From the NCBI RefSeq assembly GCF_000956525.1, contig NZ_JYIW01000026.1, forward strand, positions 124,001 through 188,000: DNA of 64,000 bases, in the 5' to 3' direction. This DNA is from Microbacterium oxydans. Lineage in GTDB: Bacteria; Actinomycetota; Actinomycetes; Actinomycetales; Microbacteriaceae. Of this stretch, positions 45,703 through 56,253 are shown piece after piece; positions within the stretch are counted from its first letter, which is position 1; each line of letters opens with the position of its first letter. The position numbers were made by a program, and so were the translations under genes. The notes beneath the pieces were generated by a model, which was given only the letters and a program-made list of their open reading frames with translations, did not search any database and was not told the origin of the DNA.

Positions 45703-48219
45703 ATGGCCGACGAGAACAATGACACCAACATTCCTACCCACGACGCTCCGGTTGACGCCGCAGAGCAGCTGACGGAGCCCATCGCTCCCGACGCCGAGGC
45801 GCCGGAGGCCTCCGAGGGGACCGAGCCGGTCGGCGACGATGCAGTCGAGGCTGCGCCCGTCGCGGATGCTGCGCCTGCTCCGGCAGAGGACGCGCCTGCC
45901 ACCGAGGCTCGCGTCGAGGATGCTCCGGTCGAGGATGCCGCTCCCGCAGAGCCTGCTCCGGCTGAGGATGCGCCGGCAGAAGACGCTGTTCCTGCAGAGG
46001 AAGCGCCCGCTGAGGAAGCGCCCGCTGAGGACGCTCCCGCCGAGGATGCTCCCGCCCAGGACGCCGCTCCTGAGGAGAAGCCCGCACCCGGTCCGGTGAC
46101 CGCGGTCTCGCTGGGTCTGCTTCCCGAGGTCTTCGTGTCGCAGGTGTCGACGCAGCTGCACTTCTACGCCCCCGAGGTCATCCCGCTGCCTGCCCGCCCC
46201 GAGCGCGAGCGCATCTTCGACCGTATCGCCGAGCGCGAGCAGCCGCAGGAGGAGTCGACCTCGGCTCGCCGTGGCCGCCGTCGTCGTGGCGGATCCGATG
46301 GAGACGACCAGCGCGAAGAGCCGCGTCAGCGTCAGCGCGTCGTCGAGTACATCACCGAGCCGAAGGCGATCAAGGGGTCCACGCGCCTCGAGGCGAAGAA
46401 GCAGCGCCGTCGTGACGGCCGTGACGCCGGCCGCCGTCGCCCCGTCGTGACCGAGGCCGAGTTCCTCGCACGTCGCGAGTCGGTCGACCGCATGATGGTC
46501 GTCCGCTCGAAGAACGGCCGCACCCAGATCGGCGTCCTCGAGGACGGCGTGCTCGTCGAGCACTACGTCGCACGCAACCAGGATGCCTCGCTGATCGGCA
46601 ACGTCTACCTCGGACGCGTCCAGAACGTGCTCCCCAGCATGGAGGCCGCCTTCGTCGACATCGGTCGCGGCCGCAACGCCGTGCTGTACTCGGGCGAGGT
46701 CGACTGGGACGGTGTCGAGACCGGCAACCAGCCCCGCCGCATCGAGCTCGCCCTCAAGCCGGGCGACCGCGTGCTCGTCCAGGTCACGAAGGATCCGATC
46801 GGACACAAGGGCGCCCGCCTCACCAGCCAGATCTCACTCCCCGGCCGCTACCTCGTGTACGTGCCCGGCGGTTCCATGAACGGCATCAGCCGCAAGCTGC
46901 CGGACAACGAGCGTGCGCGCCTGAAGCGCATCCTCAAGGAGGTGCTCCCCGAGTCCTCCGGCGTCATCGTCCGCACGGCGGCCGAAGGCGCGACCGAGGA
47001 TCAGCTCACGCGCGATGTGCAGCGGCTCACGAGCCAGTGGGAGCACATCCAGAAGCAGGTCGAGAACCAGCAGGCTCCCGCATTGCTGCACGCCGAGCCC
47101 GACCTGCTCGTCAAGATCGTCCGCGACGTCTTCAACGAGGACTTCACGAAGATGCTCATCCAGGGCGAGGATGCGCAGCAGACCATCCGCGCCTACCTCG
47201 AGAGCGTCGCTCCCGACCTGCTCGAGCGGGTCGAGGCGTACGAGGACGAGACCGATCCCTTCGACGCGTTCCGCATCACGGAGCAGATCGAGAAGGCGCT
47301 GGATCGCAAGGTCTGGCTGCCCTCTGGTGGCTCGCTCGTGATCGACCGCACCGAGGCGATGACCGTCGTCGACGTCAACACCGGGAAGTTCGTCGGCTCC
47401 GGCGGCAACCTGGAAGAGACCGTCACCAAGAACAACCTGGAAGCAGCCGAGGAGATCGTCCGGCAGCTGCGCCTGCGTGACATCGGCGGCATCATCGTGG
47501 TCGACTTCATCGACATGGTGCTCGAGTCGAACCGCGACCTCGTGCTCCGCCGCCTGATCGAGTGCCTGAGCCGCGACCGCACGAAGCATCAGGTCGCCGA
47601 GGTCACCTCGCTGGGTCTCGTGCAGATGACCCGCAAGAAGCTCGGTCTCGGGCTGCTGGAGACCTTCAGCGAGGCCTGCGAGGTCTGCGCCGGCCGTGGC
47701 GTCATCGTGCACCACGACCCGGTCGTCAAGCACCGCAGCAGCAACGGCAACGGCAGCGCGAACAGCAACGGCAACGGCCAGAGCAACCGTCGACAGCGCG
47801 GCGGCAACGGTCAGAGCCAGAACCAGGGCCAGAACCAGAACCAGAGCGCCCCACCGGCGGCTGTCGTGACGCACAGCATCCCCGAGGGCGCCAAGTCGGC
47901 GCTCGCGCAGATCGCTGCGTCCACACGCGTTCCCAGCGCCGAGACCACGGATGTCCCGGTCGAGGTGCCCGAGGTCGAAGCGGCTCCCGCAGCCGAGCGT
48001 CCGAAGAAGCCGCGCAAGAAGCGCGGCGGCGACCGGCAGGGTCCGAAGTCTCCGGCCGAGCAGCTGCTCGACTCCGTTCTCGACGCACTCCCGGAGCCCA
48101 AGGCGCCTGGACAGGGTCGTGGGCGTCGTCGCGTGAGCACCGCTGCGCTCACCGGTACCCCGGTGTCGGTGAACGGCGAGTCGTCAGCGCCTGTCGCGAG
48201 CGGGGACGCGGAGTCCTGA
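45703..48219 (+). CDS. rne: Ribonuclease E/G family endoribonuclease
   Basis: An 838-residue endonuclease central to RNA decay and processing. Residues ~1-135 are a disordered Ala/Pro/Glu/Asp-rich region with tandem PAEDAPAEDA-like steps, followed by basic RRGRRRRGG. The catalytic core begins near 245 with an S1-like domain (GNVYLGRVQNVLPSMEAAFVDIGRGRNAVLY). The DNase I-like site has the two Asp in MTVVDVNTGKFVG and GGIIVVDFIDM, and the zinc-link is CEVCAGRG. The C-terminus is Asn/Gln/Gly-rich, then basic (RPKKPRKKRGG). The order matches actinobacterial RNase E. ATG 45703 is chosen because GAGGAGC precedes it; an in-frame GTG nine codons upstream lacks this. Confidence 0.95.
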   Translation: MADENNDTNIPTHDAPVDAAEQLTEPIAPDAEAPEASEGTEPVGDDAVEAAPVADAAPAPAEDAPATEARVEDAPVEDAAPAEPAPAEDAPAEDAVPAEEAPAEEAPAEDAPAEDAPAQDAAPEEKPAPGPVTAVSLGLLPEVFVSQVSTQLHFYAPEVIPLPARPERERIFDRIAEREQPQEESTSARRGRRRRGGSDGDDQREEPRQRQRVVEYITEPKAIKGSTRLEAKKQRRRDGRDAGRRRPVVTEAEFLARRESVDRMMVVRSKNGRTQIGVLEDGVLVEHYVARNQDASLIGNVYLGRVQNVLPSMEAAFVDIGRGRNAVLYSGEVDWDGVETGNQPRRIELALKPGDRVLVQVTKDPIGHKGARLTSQISLPGRYLVYVPGGSMNGISRKLPDNERARLKRILKEVLPESSGVIVRTAAEGATEDQLTRDVQRLTSQWEHIQKQVENQQAPALLHAEPDLLVKIVRDVFNEDFTKMLIQGEDAQQTIRAYLESVAPDLLERVEAYEDETDPFDAFRITEQIEKALDRKVWLPSGGSLVIDRTEAMTVVDVNTGKFVGSGGNLEETVTKNNLEAAEEIVRQLRLRDIGGIIVVDFIDMVLESNRDLVLRRLIECLSRDRTKHQVAEVTSLGLVQMTRKKLGLGLLETFSEACEVCAGRGVIVHHDPVVKHRSSNGNGSANSNGNGQSNRRQRGGNGQSQNQGQNQNQSAPPAAVVTHSIPEGAKSALAQIAASTRVPSAETTDVPVEVPEVEAAPAAERPKKPRKKRGGDRQGPKSPAEQLLDSVLDALPEPKAPGQGRGRRRVSTAALTGTPVSVNGESSAPVASGDAES

Positions 48220-48450
48220 GGCGATCAGCCGTCGGACCAGCTCCTTGCCTCCGACGTGCTGTGCGCCGCCCATGATGAGCCGGGGGATGATCTCCTCCGG
48301 CACGTCGTAGTGGTCGCGGTCGAAGGCGCGAGCGGGCACGTCGTGCGCTCTGGCGAAGGCATGCAGCTCGTCGAGGGTGTCGTCGCTGACCAGGTGCGCC
48401 CAGAGTCGTCCGTGGGCGGGCCACTGCGGATCGTCGACGAGTACGCTCAT
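48184..48450 (-). CDS. DUF4031 family protein
   Basis: An 88-residue protein with conserved VLVDDPQWPAHGRLWAHLVSD, the hallmark of DUF4031, and FDRDHYDVPEEIIPRLIMGGA. The family is common in actinobacteria and of unknown function. Its 3' end overlaps the convergent rne gene by 36 bases. TAGGCT stands six bases before the ATG, so the transcript is probably leaderless. Confidence 0.85.
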   Translation of the reverse strand: MSVLVDDPQWPAHGRLWAHLVSDDTLDELHAFARAHDVPARAFDRDHYDVPEEIIPRLIMGGAQHVGGKELVRRLIASGLRVPARDRR

Positions 48451-48456
48451 CCATCC

Positions 48457-48462
48457 AGCCTA
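48457..48462 (-). promoter_or_regulatory. -10 box of leaderless DUF4031 gene
   Basis: On the minus strand TAGGCT, six bases (ggatgg), then ATG. Confidence 0.6.
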
Positions 48463-48488
48463 TGACCGGACACACCGCGTGGCTCACT

Positions 48489-48517
48489 TTGCGGCATGGT
48501 CCGGCATCCGGTAAAGT
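48489..48517 (+). promoter_or_regulatory. Promoter of rplU-rpmA
   Basis: TTGCGG (48489-48494) and TAAAGT (48512-48517) are spaced by 17 bases, giving a start near 48524 and a leader of about 137 bases. Confidence 0.55.
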
Positions 48518-48568
48518 AGTCCCTTGGTGCGTATGCCGCCCCTTCCTCGTCGGTTGGAGCGGAGAGCC

Positions 48569-48605
48569 TTGCGTTCGCACCCGCCGCCCTGCGGTGCATG
48601 CAAGC
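48569..48605 (+). promoter_or_regulatory. Hairpin in the rplU leader
   Basis: TTGC...GCACC pairs with GGTGC..GCAA around a C-rich loop in the 137-base leader of the L21-L27 transcript. Ribosomal protein leaders often carry feedback elements; which protein binds, if any, is unknown. Confidence 0.3.
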
Positions 48606-48660
48606 AACAGTCTTCCCGTGAGATTCTCGGAGCTCTGCTCCCCAACGAAACAGGTATGAA

Positions 48661-48969
48661 GTGGTTTACGCAGTAGTGCGCGCCGGTGGGCGGCAGGAGA
48701 AGGTCGAGGTCGGCACGATCGTTCAGCTCGATCGTGTCAAGGCCGCCGCGGGCGAGAACATCGAGCTCGCAGCAGTGCTGCTCGTCGATGGCACCTCTGT
48801 GACCACCGACGCCGACCAGCTCGCGAAGGTCAAGGTCACGGCTGAGGTCATCGGCAACCTCCGCGGCCCGAAGATCATCATCCAGAAGTACAAGAACAAG
48901 ACCGGTTACAAGAAGCGTCAGGGCCACCGTCAGGAGCTCACGCGCGTCAAGATCACCGGCATCAAGTAA
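48661..48969 (+). CDS. rplU: 50S ribosomal protein L21
   Basis: A 102-residue protein of the large ribosomal subunit that binds 23S rRNA near L20. The sequence begins [17 protein letters not shown] and ends in the basic [30 protein letters not shown], the family signature. It starts at GTG 48661. The standard operon rplU-rpmA-obg follows, with 18 bases to rpmA. Confidence 0.97.
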   Translation: MVYAVVRAGGRQEKVEVGTIVQLDRVKAAAGENIELAAVLLVDGTSVTTDADQLAKVKVTAEVIGNLRGPKIIIQKYKNKTGYKKRQGHRQELTRVKITGIK

Positions 48970-48987
48970 GCCCGAGGGGACTAGGAC

Positions 48988-49245
48988 ATGGCACATAAAA
49001 AGGGCGCAAGCTCAACCCGTAACGGTCGTGACTCCAACGCTCAGCGCCTCGGCGTGAAGCGCTTCGGCGGTCAGCAGGTCCTCGCCGGCGAGATCATCGT
49101 CCGCCAGCGCGGCACGCACTTCCACCCCGGCGTCAACGTCGGCCGTGGCGGCGACGACACGCTGTTCGCTCTGGCCGCCGGTGCGGTCCAGTTCGGCGCG
49201 AAGGGCGGCCGCAAGGTCGTCAACATCGTCGCAGCCGGCGAGTAA
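48988..49245 (+). CDS. rpmA: 50S ribosomal protein L27
   Basis: An 85-residue protein whose N-terminal tail reaches the peptidyl transferase centre. [29 protein letters not shown] is the usual N-terminus without the cleavable leader seen in some Firmicutes, and [22 protein letters not shown] is the core. The start ATG 48988 follows GAGGGGACTAGGAC. A small GC-rich hairpin lies between this gene and obg. Confidence 0.97.
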   Translation: MAHKKGASSTRNGRDSNAQRLGVKRFGGQQVLAGEIIVRQRGTHFHPGVNVGRGGDDTLFALAAGAVQFGAKGGRKVVNIVAAGE

Positions 49246-49273
49246 TCGTCGCACGACACATCATCATCCGGTT

Positions 49274-49297
49274 CGGGGCGGGCTTCGGCTCGCCCCG
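49274..49297 (+). terminator. Hairpin between rpmA and obg
   Basis: CGGGGCG-GC / GC-CGCCCCG around a TTCG loop, within 30 bases of the rpmA stop. It may be a partial terminator or processing signal setting lower obg expression. Confidence 0.45.
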
Positions 49298-49319
49298 TCC
49301 GTGTATCTGCCCACGGTAG

Positions 49320-51622
<2,303 letters not shown>

Positions 51623-51681
51623 GCCGACGCGCGCCGGGCGCGACCGGCGTCACACCCGGCTCGACGCCCGCGCCTGCGTTC

Positions 51682-51687
51682 TAGACT
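51682..51687 (+). promoter_or_regulatory. -10 box of leaderless proA promoter
   Basis: TAGACT, six bases (gggcgg), then the proA ATG at 51694. Confidence 0.6.
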
Positions 51688-51693
51688 GGGCGG

Positions 51694-52947
51694 ATGACCG
51701 ACCAGACACCTCAGGTGCGCCTCGAGCGCGCCAAGGATGCCTCACGCGCGACCGCCGCGCTCACCAGCGATGACAAGGGACGGGCGCTGGAAGCGATCGC
51801 GATCGCCCTGGAAGCGCAGACAGCCCGGATCATCGAGGCCAACGCGCGGGACATCGCTCGTGGACGTGAAGACGGCATCGGCGAGTCGCTCATCGATCGC
51901 CTCAGCCTGGATGAGGGGCGCGTCGGAGCACTCGCGGCGGCGGTCCGCCAGGTCGCGTCGCTCGCCGATCCGGTGGGCCGTGTCGTCGGCGGACACCGCA
52001 TGCCCAACGGCGTCTCGCTCGAACAGGTGCGGGTGCCCTTCGGCGTGGTCGGCGCGATCTACGAAGCCCGCCCCAATGTGACGGTCGACATCGCAGCGCT
52101 CGCGCTCCGTTCCGGCAATGCGGTCGTGCTGCGCGGCGGCAGCGCCGCCCGTGACTCCAACGCTGTGCTCGTCGAGATCATGCGCGATGCGCTGCAGAGC
52201 GTCGGCGTGACCGCGGAAGCCATCCAGACGGTCGACGATTTCGGTCGCGACGGAGCGAAGGCCCTCATGCACGGCCGCGGTCTCATCGACGTGCTCGTGC
52301 CACGCGGCAGCACGGGCCTGATCGAGACCGTCGTGACCGAGTCCACGGTGCCGGTCATCGAGACCGGCGCGGGCAACGTGCACATCCTGCTCGACGAGAC
52401 TGCTCCCGATGACTGGGCGCGCGACATCGTCGTGAACGCGAAGGTGCAGCGCCCGAGTGTCTGCAACGCCGTCGAGACCGTGCTGGTGCACCGCCAGGCC
52501 GCGCCGAGACTGATCCCGCTGGTCGCGAGCGCGCTGCAGAGCGAGGGTGTCGCGATCCACGGCGACGACATCGTCGCGGGGCTCGTCTCGAACGTCATCC
52601 CGGCCACCGAGGAGGACTGGGCGACCGAGTACCTGAGCCTCGACATCGCGATCAAGGTCGTCGACTCGCTCGATGAGGCGCTCGATCACATCCGCCGCTA
52701 CAGCACAGGGCACACCGAGTCGATCGTGACGACCGATTCCCGCAACGCCGAGCGCTTCCTCGCCGAGGTCGACTCAGCGGTCGTGATGGTCAACACTTCC
52801 ACGCGGTTCACCGACGGCGGCGAGTTCGGGTTCGGTGCCGAGGTCGGCATCTCGACCCAGAAGCTGCATGCGCGTGGGCCGATGGGGCTGGCCGAGCTGA
52901 CCAGTACCAAGTGGCTCGCGCGTGGATCAGGGCAGACCCGCGGCTGA
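51694..52947 (+). CDS. proA: Gamma-glutamyl phosphate reductase
   Basis: This 417-residue ALDH-superfamily enzyme reduces glutamyl-5-phosphate to the semialdehyde with NADPH, the second step of proline synthesis. The nucleotide-binding region is PFGVVGAIYEARPNVTVDIAALALRSGNAVVLRGG. The catalytic Cys is in KVQRPSVCNAVETVLVH, and the C-terminal signature is VDSAVVMVNTSTRFTDGGEFGFGAEVGISTQKLHARGPMGL. It stands directly after proB. A TAGACT box six bases before the ATG suggests an additional leaderless promoter. Confidence 0.96.
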   Translation: MTDQTPQVRLERAKDASRATAALTSDDKGRALEAIAIALEAQTARIIEANARDIARGREDGIGESLIDRLSLDEGRVGALAAAVRQVASLADPVGRVVGGHRMPNGVSLEQVRVPFGVVGAIYEARPNVTVDIAALALRSGNAVVLRGGSAARDSNAVLVEIMRDALQSVGVTAEAIQTVDDFGRDGAKALMHGRGLIDVLVPRGSTGLIETVVTESTVPVIETGAGNVHILLDETAPDDWARDIVVNAKVQRPSVCNAVETVLVHRQAAPRLIPLVASALQSEGVAIHGDDIVAGLVSNVIPATEEDWATEYLSLDIAIKVVDSLDEALDHIRRYSTGHTESIVTTDSRNAERFLAEVDSAVVMVNTSTRFTDGGEFGFGAEVGISTQKLHARGPMGLAELTSTKWLARGSGQTRG

Positions 52948-52951
52948 GGGC

Positions 52952-52957
52952 TAGACT
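52952..52957 (+). promoter_or_regulatory. -10 box of the nadD-rsfS operon
   Basis: TAGACT 45 bases before the first gene's ATG, just after the proA stop. Confidence 0.5.
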
Positions 52958-52996
52958 GGGTGACGCTGTACCGCCCGGTCACGAAACGGAGTCATG

Positions 52997-53221
52997 ATGA
53001 ACCTCATCGCACAGATCGCGATGGCCGCTGCTGAAACCGAGCACCACGGAAACGTGCAGCTCGAGACCCTCATCTTCGGTGTCATCGCGGCGCTGGTGTT
53101 CGGGTTCCTCGGACTCGTGACGCTCTCGTACCGTCACGTCGCCAACCGTCACTCGGCCAAGGCCGAGGCATGGGCTGCGCAGCACGGCAAGGACGGCCAC
53201 GAGGCGGGACACGGCCACTAA
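52997..53221 (+). CDS. Small single-pass membrane protein
   Basis: A 74-residue protein with one transmembrane helix (about 24-43, [19 protein letters not shown]) and a His/Lys-rich tail ending [11 protein letters not shown]. No family assignment is certain. Of two adjacent ATG codons (52994 and 52997), the second has the better spacing from GGAG. It is the first gene of a unit leading into nadD seven bases later. The histidines could bind metal, but this is a guess. Confidence 0.65.
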   Translation: MNLIAQIAMAAAETEHHGNVQLETLIFGVIAALVFGFLGLVTLSYRHVANRHSAKAEAWAAQHGKDGHEAGHGH

Positions 53222-53228
53222 GGCCCCC

Positions 53229-53831
53229 ATGGACACAGCGACCTCGCGTGCTCCACGCATCGGCGTGATGGGCGGTACGTTCGACCCCATCCACCACGGG
53301 CACCTGGTCGCCGCGAGCGAAGTCGCGCACTCCTTCGATCTCGATGAGGTCGTCTTCGTGCCGACGGGTCACCCCTGGCAGAAGTCGGGCGTGACGCCGA
53401 GCGAGCACCGCTATCTGATGACCGTGATCGCGACGGCATCCAATCCGCAGTTCACGGTCAGCCGGGTCGACATCGCCCGCGAAGGGCCCACCTACACGAT
53501 CGACACCCTTCGCGACCTGAAGCGGGACAGACCGGATGCCGAGCTGTTCTTCATCACCGGAGCAGATGCCGTAGCGCAAATTCTCAGTTGGAGGGACCAT
53601 GATGAGTTGTGGGAGTTGGCCCACTTCGTCGCGGTCTCTCGCCCAGGACACATTCTGAGCACTGACGGCCTCCCGAGCGACAACGTCAGCCAGCTGGAGG
53701 TGCCGGCGCTGTCGATCTCGTCGACGGTATGCCGTGAACGTGTTCGTGACGATCAACCGGTCTGGTATCTCGTTCCCGACGGAGTCGTCCAGTACATCGC
53801 GAAGCATCATCTGTATCGGAGCAAGGCATGA
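53229..53831 (+). CDS. nadD: Nicotinate-nucleotide adenylyltransferase
   Basis: This 200-residue enzyme adenylates nicotinate mononucleotide, a step common to all NAD synthesis routes. The nucleotidyltransferase signature is [12 protein letters not shown] (residues 15-26), VPTGHPWQK binds substrate, and the second signature [10 protein letters not shown] lies near the C-terminus. The gene overlaps the next by four bases (ATGA). The order nadD - membrane protein - rsfS is standard in Microbacteriaceae-like genomes. Confidence 0.95.
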   Translation: MDTATSRAPRIGVMGGTFDPIHHGHLVAASEVAHSFDLDEVVFVPTGHPWQKSGVTPSEHRYLMTVIATASNPQFTVSRVDIAREGPTYTIDTLRDLKRDRPDAELFFITGADAVAQILSWRDHDELWELAHFVAVSRPGHILSTDGLPSDNVSQLEVPALSISSTVCRERVRDDQPVWYLVPDGVVQYIAKHHLYRSKA

Positions 53832-55030
53832 GTTCATCGGATCAGCAGGAGCAGGGTCCGCTCACACGCAAGCAGCTGCGGGAGATCCGGATGACGGGGT
53901 CGACCCCGGTCATCAGCGCGGAGGAAGCCGCCGCGGCGGCCGAACTCGCCGTCCCGCCGGCGCCGCCGCTTCCCGAGGCACCCGAACCCGAGAGTGTCCC
54001 TGAGCCCGAGCACACCAGCGACGTCGCAGCAGACGAGAGCGGTGCCGATCAATCGGCCGCGCCGCTCACCCGTCGTCAGGCACGGGCTCGGGAGGGCGCC
54101 CGGACGGGATCCGTGCCCGTCACCGAGGAGTCCGAAGCCGACGCGGCGACTGGCGCGGAACAGCCCGCCGAGGCTGCTCCCGAGGTCGAAGAACTCGTCC
54201 AGGTCGACGAGCAGGCCACCGATGAGCCGGTGCAGGCCGCCGAGCCCGTGGTGTCGGGTGTCCCTGATTTTGCGAACTCCGCGCCGGTCGTCGATGAAGA
54301 CGATGACGATGCCGTGGACGACGTCGAGACCATCGTTCCGGTGAGTGCGGCCGCTGCGGCCGAGTCCGTCGGCGACGTGCCGGTCGAGGTCGCCGAAGAG
54401 TCCACGGTCGCGGCTGACGAGCACGATGACGTCTCCGCGCTCGGACTGGTGGACGCCCGTGACCCCGACGACGTCCTCGCGGATGTCGACGAGGGCGACG
54501 ACGACACGATCGATGCGGGCGAGCGCCCCACCGTCAACCCTGCCTTCGGTGTCGGGCTGCTGAATGATCCTGCCGAGTCGCAGAAGCCGTTCACCCCGTC
54601 GTTCGACGACCTGCTCACGGTCAACGATTCGACCGGTTCGCAGCACCTCGCTCCCAGCGCACTCATCTTCACGCCGTCGCCCGGCGAGGGGTCGCTCTCC
54701 GGCCCTGTCGCATCGACAGGCGAGATCCTGATCACGGGTTCCTACGAGCTGCCGCGAGGCATGGGCTCGCAGGGACACGCGCACGGCACCACCGACGGCA
54801 AGGAGGTGGACGCCGTGCTCATCGACGGCGAACTGCCCCCTGCCTCTTCTCCCACCCCGATCGCCGCGAGTTCCGCGGTCAGCACCATCAAGCCCGCCGG
54901 CGAGGTCATCCGTACCCCCGCTCCGGAAAAGGGCAGCAAACTCATGCTCATCCTGGCGATCACGGCAGGCGGTCTCGCACTCGCGCTGGCCGTCGTGCTC
55001 GTCGTCGCCATCACCACGAATGTGTTCTGA
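53828..55030 (+). CDS. Acidic, disordered tail-anchored membrane protein
   Basis: A 400-residue protein with a very acidic Ala/Glu/Asp/Val-rich body and a single C-terminal membrane helix (about 376-398, [24 protein letters not shown]), so most of it faces the cytoplasm. Two copies of a basic motif stand in the N-terminal part: [18 protein letters not shown] (residue 12) and [19 protein letters not shown] (residue 79). I do not recognise a family with known function. The arrangement suggests a flexible scaffold with short binding motifs. It is coupled on both sides, to nadD and to rsfS (TGATG). Confidence 0.75.
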   Translation: MSSSDQQEQGPLTRKQLREIRMTGSTPVISAEEAAAAAELAVPPAPPLPEAPEPESVPEPEHTSDVAADESGADQSAAPLTRRQARAREGARTGSVPVTEESEADAATGAEQPAEAAPEVEELVQVDEQATDEPVQAAEPVVSGVPDFANSAPVVDEDDDDAVDDVETIVPVSAAAAAESVGDVPVEVAEESTVAADEHDDVSALGLVDARDPDDVLADVDEGDDDTIDAGERPTVNPAFGVGLLNDPAESQKPFTPSFDDLLTVNDSTGSQHLAPSALIFTPSPGEGSLSGPVASTGEILITGSYELPRGMGSQGHAHGTTDGKEVDAVLIDGELPPASSPTPIAASSAVSTIKPAGEVIRTPAPEKGSKLMLILAITAGGLALALAVVLVVAITTNVF

Positions 55031-55413
55031 TGCAATCACCTGAAACTGCCGAAGAAATGCTGCGGCTCGCCGCAGAAGCCGCCGTCTCGAAGGGCGGCGA
55101 AGACCTCATCGCCCTGAACGTCTCCGAGCCGCTCCCGCTCGTCGACATCTTCCTCCTCGTCACCGGAAACAGCGAGCGCAACGTCGCCGCGATCGCCGAC
55201 GAGATCGAGGACAGGCTCATCGAGTCGGGGCACAAGCGAGTCCGCCGCGAGGGCCGGGCGGAGGCCCGTTGGGTGCTGCTCGACTTCGGCGACCTGATCG
55301 TGCACGTGTTCCACCAGGAGGAGCGGGTCTACTACGGTCTTGAGCGCCTCTGGAAGGACTGCCCGGTCGTGCCGATCGAGCTCGCGGAGACCACGGCCAC
55401 CGCAGCGGAGTGA
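55030..55413 (+). CDS. rsfS: Ribosome silencing factor RsfS
   Basis: A 127-residue protein that binds L14 and blocks joining of ribosomal subunits when nutrients are low. The signature LIALNVSEPLPLVDIFLLVTGNSERNVAAIADEIEDRL and RRKEG-like GRAEARWVLLDFGDLIVHVFHQEERVYYGLERLWKDCP is complete. The ATG overlaps the stop of the preceding gene. A hairpin closes the operon. Confidence 0.95.
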   Translation: MQSPETAEEMLRLAAEAAVSKGGEDLIALNVSEPLPLVDIFLLVTGNSERNVAAIADEIEDRLIESGHKRVRREGRAEARWVLLDFGDLIVHVFHQEERVYYGLERLWKDCPVVPIELAETTATAAE

Positions 55414-55431
55414 CGACGCGGATCCACTCTT

Positions 55432-55467
55432 GAGAACAGCCTCACCGGAGACGGTGGGGCTGTTCTC
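55432..55467 (+). terminator. Terminator hairpin after rsfS
   Basis: GAGAACAGCCTCACC pairs with GGTGGGGCTGTTCTC (one mismatch) around GGAGAC, 19 bases after the stop. Confidence 0.7.
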
Positions 55468-55631
55468 GTCTGTGGGGGCTCTGCCGCGGGAGAGGTGGCG
55501 GCCCAGCACCCGACGGAGCCACCGAGGATTGCGCGTCTCGTCGATCGCCTCCGACCTGTCAAGGGGCTGTCGGAATCCGGACTGCCCCCGCACACTCTTC
55601 AGAGGGGGAGAGAAGGCTGGAGGGCTGCGAG

Positions 55632-55928
55632 ATGGGTGAAGGACCGAGTCGGCGATGCTCCATGCATCGAGTCGGCGCATCGGAGTGGGTCGTCAACGAC
55701 CTGCGGTATCCGCCGGGCGACTCTCGTCGCTTCGTCGCTCGGGTTTATGAGCTCGCGCCGACGGAGTTCGAGGTCACCTGGTTGCGTGATCTGCCGCTCG
55801 CGATCTCGTACGACAGCACCGAGGCGATCATCGCCGACGTCGACCGCCTGCTCTCGACGAGCCGAGCCACTCGGCCGGTGCCGATTCCCCATCTGCCACC
55901 CATGCCCGCGACTCGAAAAGGGCGCTGA
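55632..55928 (+). CDS. Hypothetical small protein
   Basis: A 98-residue soluble protein without a recognised family. Its core is VNDLRYPPGDSRRFVARVYELAPTEFEVTWLRDLPLAISYDSTEAIIADVDRLLSTS, cited here as residues 20-76, which looks like a small alpha/beta fold. The ATG at 55632 is chosen because GGAGG lies eight bases upstream; a second ATG at 55662 has no such site. A hairpin follows the stop. Codon bias is normal for the region. Confidence 0.55.
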   Translation: MGEGPSRRCSMHRVGASEWVVNDLRYPPGDSRRFVARVYELAPTEFEVTWLRDLPLAISYDSTEAIIADVDRLLSTSRATRPVPIPHLPPMPATRKGR

Positions 55929-55936
55929 GACGACGA

Positions 55937-55964
55937 ACGGCCACCTCGACGATGAGGTGGCCGT
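55937..55964. terminator. Two-way terminator between convergent small genes
   Basis: ACGGCCACCTC / GAGGTGGCCGT, an 11-bp perfect stem with a six-base loop, between the gene ending at 55928 and the minus-strand gene ending at 55981. Confidence 0.75.
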
Positions 55965-55980
55965 CATTCGTGCAGTGCGC

Positions 55981-56157
55981 TCAGACCGCGTCGTCGCCCG
56001 ATGCGATGCGGTCGGCATCGGCGCTGTTGATCTGACCGTCGTCGGCGTCAGGGTCGATGGCCTGCTCGCCGTCGACCTCGCGCGTCGGAACGCCGTCAGT
56101 GGTGGTGTCGTCGTCGTCCTCGGGGAACGGGAGGATCGGCGGGATGGGTGTGGACAT
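55981..56157 (-). CDS. Very acidic 58-residue protein
   Basis: A short gene not matching any family I know. It begins MSTPIPPILPFPEDDDDTTT and ends IASGDDAV; about a third of the residues are Asp or Glu, so it is likely disordered. Support for it being real: an AAAGGA ribosome binding site at proper spacing, a -10-like TAGCGT at 56187-56192 on the minus strand, and a two-way terminator immediately downstream. Its lack of hydrophobic core suggests a binding peptide or regulator, but nothing more can be said. Confidence 0.55.
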   Translation of the reverse strand: MSTPIPPILPFPEDDDDTTTDGVPTREVDGEQAIDPDADDGQINSADADRIASGDDAV

Positions 56158-56253
56158 GATCGGATCCTTTCTGTCGGATGCCGCTCACGCTACGTCCACG
56201 GCGTCAGAGGGGACGAGACGGTTGACGGTGCAGTCGGATCGCGCTAGCTGCGG

